Below are positions 35,928 to 45,302 of a stretch of 64,000 nt of DNA, piece by piece (within the stretch, counting starts at the first letter, position 1; every line of letters begins with the position of its first letter). Both the position numbers and the translations under genes were made by a program. The stretch comes from Oscillospiraceae bacterium. Lineage in GTDB: Bacteria > Bacillota > Clostridia > Saccharofermentanales > Saccharofermentanaceae. The DNA lies in NCBI GenBank assembly GCA_902802325.1, contig CADCLV010000002.1:32791-96790 (forward strand), read 5' to 3'. The notes beneath the pieces were generated by a model. It was not told where the DNA came from and did not search any database. It saw nothing but the letters and a program-made list of their open reading frames with translations.

Positions 35928-36710
35928 ATGAAAAACGAGTATTCCATTACATTAGTAAAGAAAGAGGTCTTAGGTCCGTCCTGCGCGGTCCTGACCTTTG
36001 CCTGTCCGGAAATCGCCGGATCCGGCCGCCCCGGACAGTTCATCAATCTGTCCTGCGATCATTTTCTGAAACGTCCTTTCGGCATTATGTGCACGGATAA
36101 AGAAAAAGGAACCTTTTCCATCGGTGTACGAAAAGTCGGAAAAGGTACAGATATGATCCTGAAAGCAGAAGAAGGAGATAAGTTTACGGTTTTAGGCCCG
36201 TTAGGAAACGGTTTCGATTTTTCCGATGTCCGGAAGCTGCTTCTGATCGGTGGCGGAACCGGTATTTTCCCGATCTTCTTTGCGGCACAGTATGCGAAAG
36301 AAAAGGGCATTCCCTGTAAAGTCGTAAACGGATACAGAAGTAAAAGCGATGCCTTCCTTTATGACCGTTTCTCCTGCACGTGCAGTGATTTTCAATGCAC
36401 CACTGATGCCGGAGATCTGGGCACCAAAGGAAATGTCATGGCTTATCTGGATACAATGAACGAATCTGACCTTTCGGATGCCACTGTGATGGTGGTAGGC
36501 CCGGGGATCATGATGCGGAAAGTATCTGAATGGGCAAAAGAAAAAGGCCTTCGCTGTTATGTTTCTCTTGAGCAGCGTATGGCTTGCGGAATCGGCGCTT
36601 GTCTGGTCTGTGTATGTAAGATCAAGGCAGAGCAGGAGGGAAAAGAATTTGTCCACAAGCGCTGCTGTAAAGACGGCCCGGTATTTCTTTCCGAGGAGGT
36701 GATCTGGTGA
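35928..36710 (+). CDS. pyrK: Dihydroorotate dehydrogenase B, electron-transfer subunit
   Basis: 260 residues. The FAD domain is seen in KRPFGIM, the NAD domain in LLIGGGTGIFPIFF, and the [2Fe-2S] ligands in ACGIGACLVCVC plus a later Cys in KRCCKDGPVF. PyrK passes electrons from PyrD to NAD+, so the pathway is NAD-dependent and independent of quinones or oxygen, which suits an anaerobe. It overlaps pyrD by four bases. Confidence 0.95.
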   Translation: MKNEYSITLVKKEVLGPSCAVLTFACPEIAGSGRPGQFINLSCDHFLKRPFGIMCTDKEKGTFSIGVRKVGKGTDMILKAEEGDKFTVLGPLGNGFDFSDVRKLLLIGGGTGIFPIFFAAQYAKEKGIPCKVVNGYRSKSDAFLYDRFSCTCSDFQCTTDAGDLGTKGNVMAYLDTMNESDLSDATVMVVGPGIMMRKVSEWAKEKGLRCYVSLEQRMACGIGACLVCVCKIKAEQEGKEFVHKRCCKDGPVFLSEEVIW

Positions 36711-37624
36711 GTATTTCTGTAAAAGTCGGTGAGGTTTCCCTGAAAAACCCGATCATCCTGGCTTCCGGTACATGTGGATTCGGAAGAGAACTTTCTGAAT
36801 ACATGGATCTTTCCAGATTGGGCGCACTTTCTTCAAAAGGATTAACGCTTCTTCCACGTGACGGAAATCAGGGTGTGCGTGTGGCTGAGACACCTTCCGG
36901 TATGCTCAATTGTGTCGGACTTCAAAATCCGGGCGTAGATGCGTTTTTGGAAACAGAACTGGATTATATGGTCAATTCCGGTTCTGGTGTTGTCGTCAAT
37001 GTGGCCGGCCATTCTAACGAAGACTACATTTCTATGGTGGAAAAACTCGATCCGTATAAAGAGAAGATCGATGCGCTGGAACTGAATTTTTCCTGCCCGA
37101 ATGTTAAGGAAGGCTGTATGGTTATCGGCTCTTCTCCGAAAGCGATTGAAGCCCTGGTCAGTGACCTGAGAAAGAGGACCACTCTGCCCCTTTGGGTCAA
37201 GCTGACACCGAATGTCACCTCTATTTCCGAAACTGCAAAAGGCGCGGAAGCAGGCGGTGCGGACGCAGTCGTTGCAATCAATACGATGTTGGGTATGGCT
37301 ATTGATATCCGTACCAGAAGACCGCTTTTGCATAATAACACCGGCGGATTATCCGGCCCTTGCGTAAAGCCGGTAGCGCTTCGTATGGTCCATGATATTT
37401 ATTCTGCCGTAAAGATCCCGGTAGTGGGCTGTGGCGGTGCCAGTACGTATGAAGATGTTCTGGAGTTCATGATCGCCGGCGCGTCCGCGGTCGAACTTGG
37501 CACGATCTCACTGGTTCATCCGACAAGACCGGTTGAGATCGTTGATGATCTGGAAAAATATTGTCAGGATAACGGTATTGAAGAGTTATCTTCTTTGACC
37601 GGAACATTAGAACTTTGGAGGTAA
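36707..37624 (+). CDS. pyrD: Dihydroorotate dehydrogenase B, catalytic subunit
   Basis: 305 residues starting with GTG at 36707 behind GAGGAGGTGATC. Class 1B signatures: NPIILASGTCGFG, the active-site cysteine in LNFSCPNVKEG, LWVKLTPNV and GCGGASTYEDVLEF for the FMN site. It oxidises dihydroorotate to orotate and works as a heterotetramer with PyrK. Start and stop overlap with neighbours. Confidence 0.95.
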   Translation: MSISVKVGEVSLKNPIILASGTCGFGRELSEYMDLSRLGALSSKGLTLLPRDGNQGVRVAETPSGMLNCVGLQNPGVDAFLETELDYMVNSGSGVVVNVAGHSNEDYISMVEKLDPYKEKIDALELNFSCPNVKEGCMVIGSSPKAIEALVSDLRKRTTLPLWVKLTPNVTSISETAKGAEAGGADAVVAINTMLGMAIDIRTRRPLLHNNTGGLSGPCVKPVALRMVHDIYSAVKIPVVGCGGASTYEDVLEFMIAGASAVELGTISLVHPTRPVEIVDDLEKYCQDNGIEELSSLTGTLELWR

Positions 37625-37632
37625 TTGTCTTT

Positions 37633-38490
37633 ATGAAAACCATTGCGGATTATTTGTTTGCAACCCATGCGCTTCGTGTCAGTGATCCGGAGAAGCCGTT
37701 CTGGTACGCTTCCGGTACACTTGGTCCTTTCTATGTAAATACGCATTTTCTTATCGAGTCGGAAGAGAAGGCAAATGAACTTCTCGAAAAGATCGAAAAA
37801 GCAGCAGCCGGAAACCGTGAACTGTTCCTTCAGTCGATCCTGGATTTTGTTAAGACACAGTATGAGACTTCCGAGTCCTATAAGATGGTCATTGACCTGA
37901 TCGTGGCAAAAGCCAAAGAGCTTTCTTTCGACTTTATCTCCGGCGGTGAGCGTCGTGATTTCTTCTTCTCCCTGATGCCGGCATATCTCCTTGGAAAGCC
38001 GCATCTGAGCATTTTTAAAGATGGAGAGACCTGGTTCTCGGAAGAGGTTTCCGGTAAGGCTGTCAAGGTCGAGGGAGATGTGCTTTCAGGTAAGACCTCG
38101 CTTCACATTGCGGACCTGATCACAGAAGCTTCCAGCTATACCAATGCCTGGATCCCATCGATCCGTGGTGTAGGTGCGGCCATCACCGATACGATTGCCG
38201 TGATCGACCGTCTGCAGGGCGGACGTGAGAACCTGGCAAAAGAAGGGGTCAATATGTATACTTTCGCCAAGATCGAACTGCCGCTCTTTGATGAAGCAGT
38301 CGAGAAAGGTATCCTGACTTCTGCACAGAGAGATATGGTGGCACATTTCATGGAAAGCCCCATCGGTTATATGAAAGCTTTCTTAGAGGCACATCCGGAC
38401 TTCATCGATTCCCAGATCGCGCTTGGCGGAAAGCCGAAGCAGCGTGCGGAATTGGCGATCTCCCGCGGATATGTTCCTGGAAGAAGCTGA
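37633..38490 (+). CDS. pyrE: Orotate phosphoribosyltransferase, long atypical form
   Basis: 285 residues from the ATG at 37633; a TTG at 37615 is in frame but forms the GGAGG ribosome site. It should join orotate to PRPP. It is much longer than typical PyrE (about 210) and the expected PRPP loop of two acidic residues then TTG is replaced by ITDTIAVIDRLQGG near residue 184-197. FISGGERRDFFF and LSIFKDG may correspond to the phosphate and pyrophosphate regions. The C-terminal 70 residues have no counterpart in short forms. Position at the end of the operon and the orotate-binding-like start KPFWYASG support the call. Confidence 0.8.
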   Translation: MKTIADYLFATHALRVSDPEKPFWYASGTLGPFYVNTHFLIESEEKANELLEKIEKAAAGNRELFLQSILDFVKTQYETSESYKMVIDLIVAKAKELSFDFISGGERRDFFFSLMPAYLLGKPHLSIFKDGETWFSEEVSGKAVKVEGDVLSGKTSLHIADLITEASSYTNAWIPSIRGVGAAITDTIAVIDRLQGGRENLAKEGVNMYTFAKIELPLFDEAVEKGILTSAQRDMVAHFMESPIGYMKAFLEAHPDFIDSQIALGGKPKQRAELAISRGYVPGRS

Positions 38491-38502
38491 GTTTTCTTTT
38501 CT

Positions 38503-39066
38503 ATGCAAAAAGCACGTGTACGTGAATATATCACATCGAATCTTCGTATTCCGGTGACCATCACCTATGGAAAGCGAAGACGCTTAAAGATCACTTTAGA
38601 CGAGACAGGGAAGGTGCTGGCCTATGCGCCGCTTTCCCTGTCTCTTCGTGATATAGATCGTTTTGTGGAAAGTAATACGGAATGGATCGAAAAGCATCGG
38701 AAAAAGCTGTCTGAAAGAATACAGCTTTCTCCCATCGATCCCCTGGAGCAGAAACGGAAAGCCAGGATCATAAAAGCCCGTGCCAGTGCATTTCTAGCCG
38801 TATACGACGGAAAAAAGCCGGCAAGGATCTTCGTGCGGAATATGACTTCCCGGTGGGGGTCTTGTTCCAGTAACGGGAATATCTCATTAAATGTCTATCT
38901 TCTTGATGTGGAGCCGGAACTGTTTGATTATGTTCTGATCCATGAATTATCCCACTTATATCACATGAATCATTCCGCTGCGTTCTGGGCGCAGGTCTCG
39001 AAATACTGCCCCGAATACAAGGAATGCAGAAAGAAATTACGGATCTATCAGATCCCGAAAAAATAA
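38503..39066 (+). CDS. YgjP-like zinc metallopeptidase (DUF45/WLM group)
   Basis: 187 residues. The zinc motif HELSHLYHMNHS starts at His147, preceded by the family signature NMTSRWGSCSSNGNISLN. The N-terminal part is Arg/Lys-rich beta structure. These SprT/M48-like proteins are widespread, but their substrate is not well defined. The gene is 12 bases after pyrE without a clear ribosome site, so it may be translated from pyr transcript read-through. Confidence 0.9.
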   Translation: MQKARVREYITSNLRIPVTITYGKRRRLKITLDETGKVLAYAPLSLSLRDIDRFVESNTEWIEKHRKKLSERIQLSPIDPLEQKRKARIIKARASAFLAVYDGKKPARIFVRNMTSRWGSCSSNGNISLNVYLLDVEPELFDYVLIHELSHLYHMNHSAAFWAQVSKYCPEYKECRKKLRIYQIPKK

Positions 39067-39067
39067 A

Positions 39068-39092
39068 CCTGATAAGGGAAACCTTTTTCAGG
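39068..39092 (+). terminator. Imperfect hairpin after the YgjP-like gene
   Basis: CCTGA/TCAGG encloses AAGG-GAAA-CCTT with a small internal loop and T residues on the 3' side. It could terminate the pyr transcript but lacks a clean T-run after the full stem. Confidence 0.4.
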
Positions 39093-39095
39093 CGG

Positions 39096-39124
39096 TTGAA
39101 TAAAAAAGCACAATTCGATATACT
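39096..39124 (+). promoter_or_regulatory. Promoter of the acyl-CoA synthetase gene
   Basis: TTGAAT (39096-39101) and TATACT (39119-39124) are 17 bases apart, about 55 bases ahead of the start codon. Confidence 0.65.
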
Positions 39125-39182
39125 GAAATTGTTGAATTTTCAATAGATTTGACGGTAATTCTGAAATCGAGGATCGCTAACT

Positions 39183-40886
39183 ATGAAGAACATTCCTTTA
39201 TATGAAGTACGGCATATCGAAGATCTTCGTGACATGCTCAAGCAGAGTGTTGAGCTGTACGGAGATCTTCCTCTTTTTTACTATAAGAAAGTCAAGGGCG
39301 GACAGTACGAGTATTACACGTTCAATGAATATAACAAAGCTGTTCAGGCCATGGGTACGGGCCTTTCCCATCTTTGCGGACTGGGCTCCCGTATTGCGAT
39401 CCTGGCAGAAACCAGATATGAGTGGTATGTTTCCTACTTAGCAACCACCAACGGAACCGGAATCGTAGTTCCTCTGGATAAAGAACTTCCTCCGGAAGAA
39501 GTGGCCAGCTGTCTGAACCGTGCCGAGGTTACCTGCCTGATCTATTCTTCTTCCAAGCAGAAGGTCGTTGATGAGATCCGTGATCAGATCCCGACTGTAA
39601 AGACCTTTATCTGCATGGATAAGACAGATAAAGAGGATACTTACTATTTCTACGATGTGCTTAATGACGGCCAGAAGAAACTGGATTCCGGCGACCGTCT
39701 CTTTCTGGATGCGCCGATCGACAGAGAAGCTATGACGATCCTTCTTTTTACCAGTGGTACCACAGATCAAAGTAAGGCCGTTATGCTTTGCCAGAAGAAT
39801 GTCTGCAAAAACCTGGAAGGTATGTGTTCCATGCTGTATATCGATCAGAATGATATGTTCCTTTCGGTCCTTCCTTTGCATCACACCTACGAGTGTACCT
39901 GCGGATTCCTCTGTCAGGTCTATCGTGGTTCTCATATCGCCATCTGTGAAGGACTTCGTTATATCGTTCCGAATATGCAGGAGTCCCATGTATCCATTAT
40001 CCTCGTCGTGCCGCTGATGCTGGAGAAATTCCATAAGAGCATTATGGCCAAGGCAAAAGCCACGAAGAAGATGGCCAGAAAATTTGAATTCGGTAGAAAA
40101 CTCTGCCGGTTCCTCCTGTTCTTTGGTATCGATAAGAGAAGAAAGGTCTTTAAACAGGTCCATGACACATTTGGCGGCAACCTCCGTATGATCATTTCCG
40201 GCGGTGCGCCGATCGATCCGCAGATCATGCAGGATATGCAGGATATGGGCTTTGGTTGCGTGCAGGGATATGGCCTTACTGAGTGTGCGCCGATCCTGGC
40301 TTTGAACCGTGACTGTGATTTCAATAACCGGGCTGCAGGTCTTCCACTTCCGGACGTGGATGTTCAGGTCATCGATAAAGATGAGAACGGCATCGGTGAG
40401 TTTATTGCCAAGGGCGATAACGTCATGATGGGCTACTATAAAAACGAGGAAGCCACGAAAGAAGCTTTGGATGAAAAGGGCTATTACCACACAGGTGACC
40501 TGGGTTACATCGATAAAGACGGTTTCTGCATTATTACCGGCAGAAAGAAGAACGTGATTATCGCGAAAAACGGTAAGAACGTTTTCCCGGAAGAAATCGA
40601 GACTCAGCTTTGCATGTCGGATCTGGTTGAAGAATGTCTGGTTTCCGGCGAAGAAGAAAATGATGATATTATCCTGACCTGTACTGTCTTCCCGAATATG
40701 GAAGAAGTGAAGAAGATTCTGGGAAATAATCCGGATGACGACGCGGTTCAGAAACTCATCGAAGATGAGGTGGCGAAGGTCAACAAGAATCTGGTGAACT
40801 ATAAGCATATCAAGCGTGTTGTTCTCAGAGACACGGAGTTTGACAAGACCACCAGTAAGAAGATCCGCCGTAAGTATAAGTCGTAA
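39183..40886 (+). CDS. AMP-forming long-chain acyl-CoA synthetase-like protein
   Basis: 567 residues of the ANL superfamily: phosphate loop LLFTSGTTDQSKAVML near residue 184, YGLTECAPIL, YHTGDLGYIDKDGF and the late ITGRKKNVIIAKNGKNV lysine region. The family activates a carboxylic acid with ATP and loads it onto CoA. A basic helix (about 285-320) resembles the membrane-associated segment of long-chain FadD15-like enzymes. It may activate exogenous fatty acids for lipids. It stands in its own short transcript followed by tldD. Confidence 0.9.
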   Translation: MKNIPLYEVRHIEDLRDMLKQSVELYGDLPLFYYKKVKGGQYEYYTFNEYNKAVQAMGTGLSHLCGLGSRIAILAETRYEWYVSYLATTNGTGIVVPLDKELPPEEVASCLNRAEVTCLIYSSSKQKVVDEIRDQIPTVKTFICMDKTDKEDTYYFYDVLNDGQKKLDSGDRLFLDAPIDREAMTILLFTSGTTDQSKAVMLCQKNVCKNLEGMCSMLYIDQNDMFLSVLPLHHTYECTCGFLCQVYRGSHIAICEGLRYIVPNMQESHVSIILVVPLMLEKFHKSIMAKAKATKKMARKFEFGRKLCRFLLFFGIDKRRKVFKQVHDTFGGNLRMIISGGAPIDPQIMQDMQDMGFGCVQGYGLTECAPILALNRDCDFNNRAAGLPLPDVDVQVIDKDENGIGEFIAKGDNVMMGYYKNEEATKEALDEKGYYHTGDLGYIDKDGFCIITGRKKNVIIAKNGKNVFPEEIETQLCMSDLVEECLVSGEEENDDIILTCTVFPNMEEVKKILGNNPDDDAVQKLIEDEVAKVNKNLVNYKHIKRVVLRDTEFDKTTSKKIRRKYKS

Positions 40887-40929
40887 TACGGCTAAAAAAG
40901 AAAAACGATTAGATCAGGGGGCAGTTTTC

Positions 40930-42315
40930 ATGCTATCAGATGTAAGCATAAGCAGGATCCTCACCGCTGCGCTATGCCACGGCGGTGATTTTTCCGAGGT
41001 GTATATTGAGCGGAGTAAATCCTCTTCGATTTCACTTTTAAATGGTGTTGTGGAGGGAACTTCTTCCAATCTTATATGTGGTATCGGTATCCGGATCTTG
41101 GAAGGGGACAAGTGTGTCTATGTGTATTCCAATGATCTGCAAAATGAAGAGAAGCTGATCCGGATGGCTAAAGAGGCATCTGCGTCTCTTTCTGAAGTGC
41201 CGGGTGGACGTACGATCTATCTGAAACCGATGATCAACTACACTTCCCAGAAGTGTGAGATCCATCCGACTTCGGTATCCAAGGCCGAGAAGATCCTGAA
41301 ATTAAGAAAGGCGGCGGAGACAGCATCGAACTATTCATCGCTGATCACCCAGACTTCTGCCAGCACCGCTGATGTGGAAAAGGATGTGTGGATCGCCAAT
41401 TCCGACGGTCTTTATGTTCAGGATACGCGCTGCCGTACGCGCCTTATGATCCAGGCAATCGCCAGTTCCGGAAATAACAAGGAATATGGGTATTTCGGTC
41501 CTGGTTCCGGAGAAGGATATGAGTTCTTTGAAAGATATGATCTGGATGCTTCTGCAAGGGAAGCGGCCCGGATCGCAGCAACGATGATCGATGCCAAACC
41601 CTGTCCTTCCGGAAAAATGCCGGTGGTACTCGGAAACGGGTTTGGCGGGGTGATTTTCCACGAAGCCTGCGGACACGCGCTGGAAGCAACTGCTGTGGGA
41701 ATCAAGGCTTCCTGCTTCACGGATATGGAAGGAAAGCAGATCGCAAGTTCTATCGTGAATGCTTTTGACGATGCCCGTATCGCGAAAGAATGGGGAAGCT
41801 ATGAGGTGGACGATGAAGGCACGCCCTCTCAGACGACCCAGCTCATTAAGGATGGTATCCTCAATAGTTATCTTATCGATAAGATCGGAAGCCGCCGGAT
41901 GAATGTGGCTTCAACAGGCTGCGCGAGACGAGAGAGCTATACTTATTCGCCCACATCCCGTATGTCGAACACTTTCATTGCCAACGGCGAAACTGATCCG
42001 AAAGACATTATCGCGGATACGGAATACGGCCTTTATTGTGCCAATATGGGTGGCGGTTCTGTGGATACGGCCACAGGTGAATTCAATTTTGCCGTAAATG
42101 AAGCTTATGTTATCCGTAACGGAAAAGTCTGCGAGCCGGTTAAGGGCGCAACTCTAGTCGGAAAAGGAAACGATGTCCTGATGAATATTGACCGTGTCGG
42201 AAACGACCTGAAACTTGCTCAGGGCATGTGCGGATCGGAAAGCGGTACCATTCCGGTGGATGTAGGCCAGCCTACGATCCGCGTTCAGGATATTACAGTT
42301 GGCGGTCAGGCATAA
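40930..42315 (+). CDS. tldD: TldD-type metalloprotease subunit (catalytic)
   Basis: 461 residues from the ATG at 40930, preceded by AGGGGG; the open frame upstream overlaps the synthetase and is not used. The HEACGH zinc motif (His244, Glu245, His249) marks it as the active partner of a TldD/TldE pair. The heterodimer degrades unfolded or modified small peptides inside a closed cavity and matures some ribosomal peptides. Nothing resembling a peptide precursor gene lies next to it. It is followed by its inactive partner. Confidence 0.92.
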   Translation: MLSDVSISRILTAALCHGGDFSEVYIERSKSSSISLLNGVVEGTSSNLICGIGIRILEGDKCVYVYSNDLQNEEKLIRMAKEASASLSEVPGGRTIYLKPMINYTSQKCEIHPTSVSKAEKILKLRKAAETASNYSSLITQTSASTADVEKDVWIANSDGLYVQDTRCRTRLMIQAIASSGNNKEYGYFGPGSGEGYEFFERYDLDASAREAARIAATMIDAKPCPSGKMPVVLGNGFGGVIFHEACGHALEATAVGIKASCFTDMEGKQIASSIVNAFDDARIAKEWGSYEVDDEGTPSQTTQLIKDGILNSYLIDKIGSRRMNVASTGCARRESYTYSPTSRMSNTFIANGETDPKDIIADTEYGLYCANMGGGSVDTATGEFNFAVNEAYVIRNGKVCEPVKGATLVGKGNDVLMNIDRVGNDLKLAQGMCGSESGTIPVDVGQPTIRVQDITVGGQA

Positions 42316-42325
42316 AGGAGTAGAT

Positions 42326-43684
42326 ATGGATAACAAAATCAAAGAATTTGTTGAAAAGCTCTTCTCCGAAGCGGGGAAAGCCGGTTTTGAAGAATATGAA
42401 GTTTATTTTGGCTCGGATAACAGTATCGGAGTTTCTGTCCGGGAAGGAAAAGTCATTCAGTATGAGAATTCCGATATGGCAGCACTTTCTTTCCGTGGCC
42501 TTTATCAGGGACAGATGGGCTATTCCTTCACAGAGGATTTCAGCGAGGAGCAGATCCCGTTTTTGCTCGAACAGGCCAAAGATAACTGTAAGGTGCTGGA
42601 ATTAAAAGAATCCGTAACCGTCTATGAAGGTGATAAAGAATATCCGGAATATAGCGGTTTCAGCGAAGATCTGACTCAGCTCCGTTATGAAGAGATGGCG
42701 AATATGGCGCTTGAACTGGAAAAGAAGCTTCTGGCCTATGATTCGCGTATCGAAGCGGTGGATGACTGCTGCGTGGACTATGGCTACGCCGAGATCCTGA
42801 TCCGCAATTCCAAGGGAATGCAGTGTTTTGCTGCAGATAATGGCATGGGTGTGTATGTCGGATGCCGTGCTAAAGAAAATGAGGATGTGCAGACCTACGG
42901 AAAATCCTGGTCATTCATGAAAAGAAGCGACTTTGACGTGGACTACTGTGCCAAATATGTAGGGGAGCACGTTATTGCTAAGCTTGGCGCAAAGCCGGTT
43001 CCTTCGGTAAAGACACCTGTTGTTCTGGATAAGGTGGCCGCCCGTGCGCTTCTTGCCTCTTTCACAGGTTCATTTTCAGCAGAAGCCATGCAGAAAGGAC
43101 TTTCCCGTCTTGCGGGAAAAGTCGGTGAACGTATTGCCAATGAAAAGATCACGATCATTGACGAAGGCATGATCGGAAATAGCCCTCTTTGCATACCTTT
43201 TGATTCGGAAGGTGTGGGCGCCAAGCGCACTGTTGTAGTGGATAAAGGTATTTTCGTTTCTCCACTTCATAACCGGAAAACTGCGCTGGTTGACGGTGTG
43301 GAAAGCACCGGTAACGGTTTTAGAGGAAGCGCGAAAGGATCCTTAGGTGTATCTCCGACGAATTTCCATTTAGAAAATGGTACGGCTTCGCTGGAAGAAC
43401 TTTTCAGCAAGATGGGAAATGGTGTCTATATTACGTCGGTGGCCGGACTTCATGCCGGAATCAACGGTGTTTCCGGTGACTTTTCCTTGATGGCCGAAGG
43501 CTTCACTGTGGAAAACGGAAAAGTAGGACGTCCTGTAAATCAGATCACGATCGCCGATAATTTCTTTGAAATGCTGATGAAGATCGATACATTGGGAAAT
43601 GACGTGGATTATTATGCAAACGATGCAGGACACGTGCAATCTCCGTGTCTTCTGATTCCTGATGTATCCGTTTCCGGAGAGTGA
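42326..43684 (+). CDS. TldE/PmbA-type subunit (non-catalytic)
   Basis: 452 residues from the ATG at 42326 behind AAAGGAG. It shares the fold of the preceding protein (IGVSVREGKVIQYENS, GVESTGNGFRGSAKG) but lacks the HExxxH zinc motif, as expected for TldE, which shapes the cavity. It ends eight bases from the convergent carboxypeptidase-like gene, with no hairpin between them. Confidence 0.92.
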   Translation: MDNKIKEFVEKLFSEAGKAGFEEYEVYFGSDNSIGVSVREGKVIQYENSDMAALSFRGLYQGQMGYSFTEDFSEEQIPFLLEQAKDNCKVLELKESVTVYEGDKEYPEYSGFSEDLTQLRYEEMANMALELEKKLLAYDSRIEAVDDCCVDYGYAEILIRNSKGMQCFAADNGMGVYVGCRAKENEDVQTYGKSWSFMKRSDFDVDYCAKYVGEHVIAKLGAKPVPSVKTPVVLDKVAARALLASFTGSFSAEAMQKGLSRLAGKVGERIANEKITIIDEGMIGNSPLCIPFDSEGVGAKRTVVVDKGIFVSPLHNRKTALVDGVESTGNGFRGSAKGSLGVSPTNFHLENGTASLEELFSKMGNGVYITSVAGLHAGINGVSGDFSLMAEGFTVENGKVGRPVNQITIADNFFEMLMKIDTLGNDVDYYANDAGHVQSPCLLIPDVSVSGE

Positions 43685-43692
43685 TAAAGAAT

Positions 43693-45168
43693 TTACAGGA
43701 TCGTCGGATTTCTGTGGTTTTTATCCGCCCGTCTTTTCTTAAGGAGTTTTACGAAGAAGACGAGAATCAGAATGAGGACGGTACAAAGAAGAAGAATGAC
43801 CAGCGTTGTCAGAAGCATACTCTGCAGGCTGGTTTTTTCTTTCTGCTCTGCTTTTCCGGTTTCCTGTACCGGCATATCCTTATCGACGATCGTAATGACC
43901 AGATACCCGAGCGTATAGGTCTCGTTATTGGCAAAACGTCGGACGATAGGCAGACGGAAAGACTGGATCTGCTCTTTCGGGTCGATGGCTAAAGAAGAGA
44001 GGTCCACTTCGTTACTGTATCCGCTGTTGGCCAGTTCAAAGAAGGTGGAATAGTATTCCAGATGTTCGATCCGCGTTTCCGAGATCACAAGATTCGTGTC
44101 CTTGATCGCTGCATTGATCTTATCGGTACACTGGTTGACTGCACCCTCAAATTCGGAAGGATATACCATTGTGGTGGTGTAGTTGGTAAAACAGTAATCG
44201 AACAAGGATGCCAGAATCTCATAGCGGGTCTCGGCATTGTCTGCGCCCATGAGGATACCGATCAGACGCCTGCCTTCTTTTTCGGCGCCGGCAATGATCG
44301 TATAGCCGGCCATATCGGAATAACCCGTCTTTCCGCCAATGTAATACTCATAAGAGGTGGATGGCGTGGAAATATACCGGTTGGCGTTGTTCAGGACACG
44401 CTTGTCATTGAATTTATTGGTCGGGTCGATGGTAAAGGATGCGGAAGTGGCATAGCTTTGAAACTCCGGATGAAGAAGCGCCTGCTTCAGGATCAGGCAC
44501 ATATCGTGGCAGGTGGTCCGGTGATCCGCGTCTGTCAGACCATAGCAGTTGGTAAAATGGGTGTTCGTGCACCCCAGTTCCTGGGCGCGTACATTCATTT
44601 TCTTTACGAACTCTTTTTCGCTTCCGCTGATGCGGATCGCAAGAGCAAGACAGGCATCGTTTGCAGATTTCAGAAGACTTGCGTAAATGCACTGTTCAAC
44701 GGTGACCGTTTCGCCTTCGGTAAAGCCGATGCGGACATACTCGTCCGGGATCGGTTCATACATGTCCTTGGTGATGGTGATCGTATCAGACGGCTGAAGC
44801 TCTTCTAAAGCCAGAAGCACAGTCATGATCTGAGTGATGGCGGCCGGCTGGCGGGGAGAGGAATATTCGTTTCCGATCAGCATGGTATCGGAAAGCGTAT
44901 CGTAGATCAGATACGCATGGGCGTGGGGAACAGGTGCATTTTCCGGATCCGGATCGAGAAGATCTTTGTTCGAATTAAGATGATTGCCGGATTTGGTAAC
45001 TGTTTCAGAAGAGCCTGTTTCGGAATCATCGCTATCTGCACGAAGAAAAGCCCTGGATGAAGAACGGGAAAAAAGACGGGAAAAGGAAAATCCTCCGGAA
45101 AGCAATCCGGCCAAAAGCGCGCAGGCACAAAGGATGGCGCCGATTCTCCGAATACTGTATCTTTTCAC
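43693..45168 (-). CDS. D-alanyl-D-alanine carboxypeptidase homologue lacking SxxK residues
   Basis: 491 residues, GTG start at 45168. An N-terminal membrane/signal segment (about 8-26), a Ser/Arg/Asp-rich linker, the S11 peptidase domain (about 80-320) and a C-terminal helix (about 450-473) with a basic tail. In active enzymes the first motif reads PASxTKIMT; here residues 108-116 are PAAITQIMT, so nucleophile Ser is Ala110 and the general base Lys is Gln113. The second and third motifs, SAN (168-170) and KTG (280-282), are intact. It should not cleave peptides or acylate penicillin and may act as a structural or sensing protein at the wall. Confidence 0.9.
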   Translation of the reverse strand: MKRYSIRRIGAILCACALLAGLLSGGFSFSRLFSRSSSRAFLRADSDDSETGSSETVTKSGNHLNSNKDLLDPDPENAPVPHAHAYLIYDTLSDTMLIGNEYSSPRQPAAITQIMTVLLALEELQPSDTITITKDMYEPIPDEYVRIGFTEGETVTVEQCIYASLLKSANDACLALAIRISGSEKEFVKKMNVRAQELGCTNTHFTNCYGLTDADHRTTCHDMCLILKQALLHPEFQSYATSASFTIDPTNKFNDKRVLNNANRYISTPSTSYEYYIGGKTGYSDMAGYTIIAGAEKEGRRLIGILMGADNAETRYEILASLFDYCFTNYTTTMVYPSEFEGAVNQCTDKINAAIKDTNLVISETRIEHLEYYSTFFELANSGYSNEVDLSSLAIDPKEQIQSFRLPIVRRFANNETYTLGYLVITIVDKDMPVQETGKAEQKEKTSLQSMLLTTLVILLLCTVLILILVFFVKLLKKRRADKNHRNPTIL

Positions 45169-45302
45169 TTTCTTCCCCCTGTATTGCCTTTTCGATCAAG
45201 CAAAAAAGATCGATTTTTCCGTTCACAAAAATCCGTTGTTCATGTATCATAATAGGGTAAAAACAACGAAAATAAATCGAAATAGAAATCGAGGTAATTT
45301 GC

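Noticed and set aside
37615..37632. TTG start for pyrE
   Set aside because: The TTG lies in the GGAGG ribosome site serving the ATG at 37633.
39438..40808. 456-codon minus-strand frame opposite the acyl-CoA synthetase
   Set aside because: The plus strand carries all ANL-family motifs; the minus frame shows no motif and is a by-product of codon bias.
44826..44845. Loss of the SxxK motif through a frameshift
   Set aside because: The reading frame is intact on both sides and the flanking residues PA and IMT align with active enzymes, so these are substitutions.
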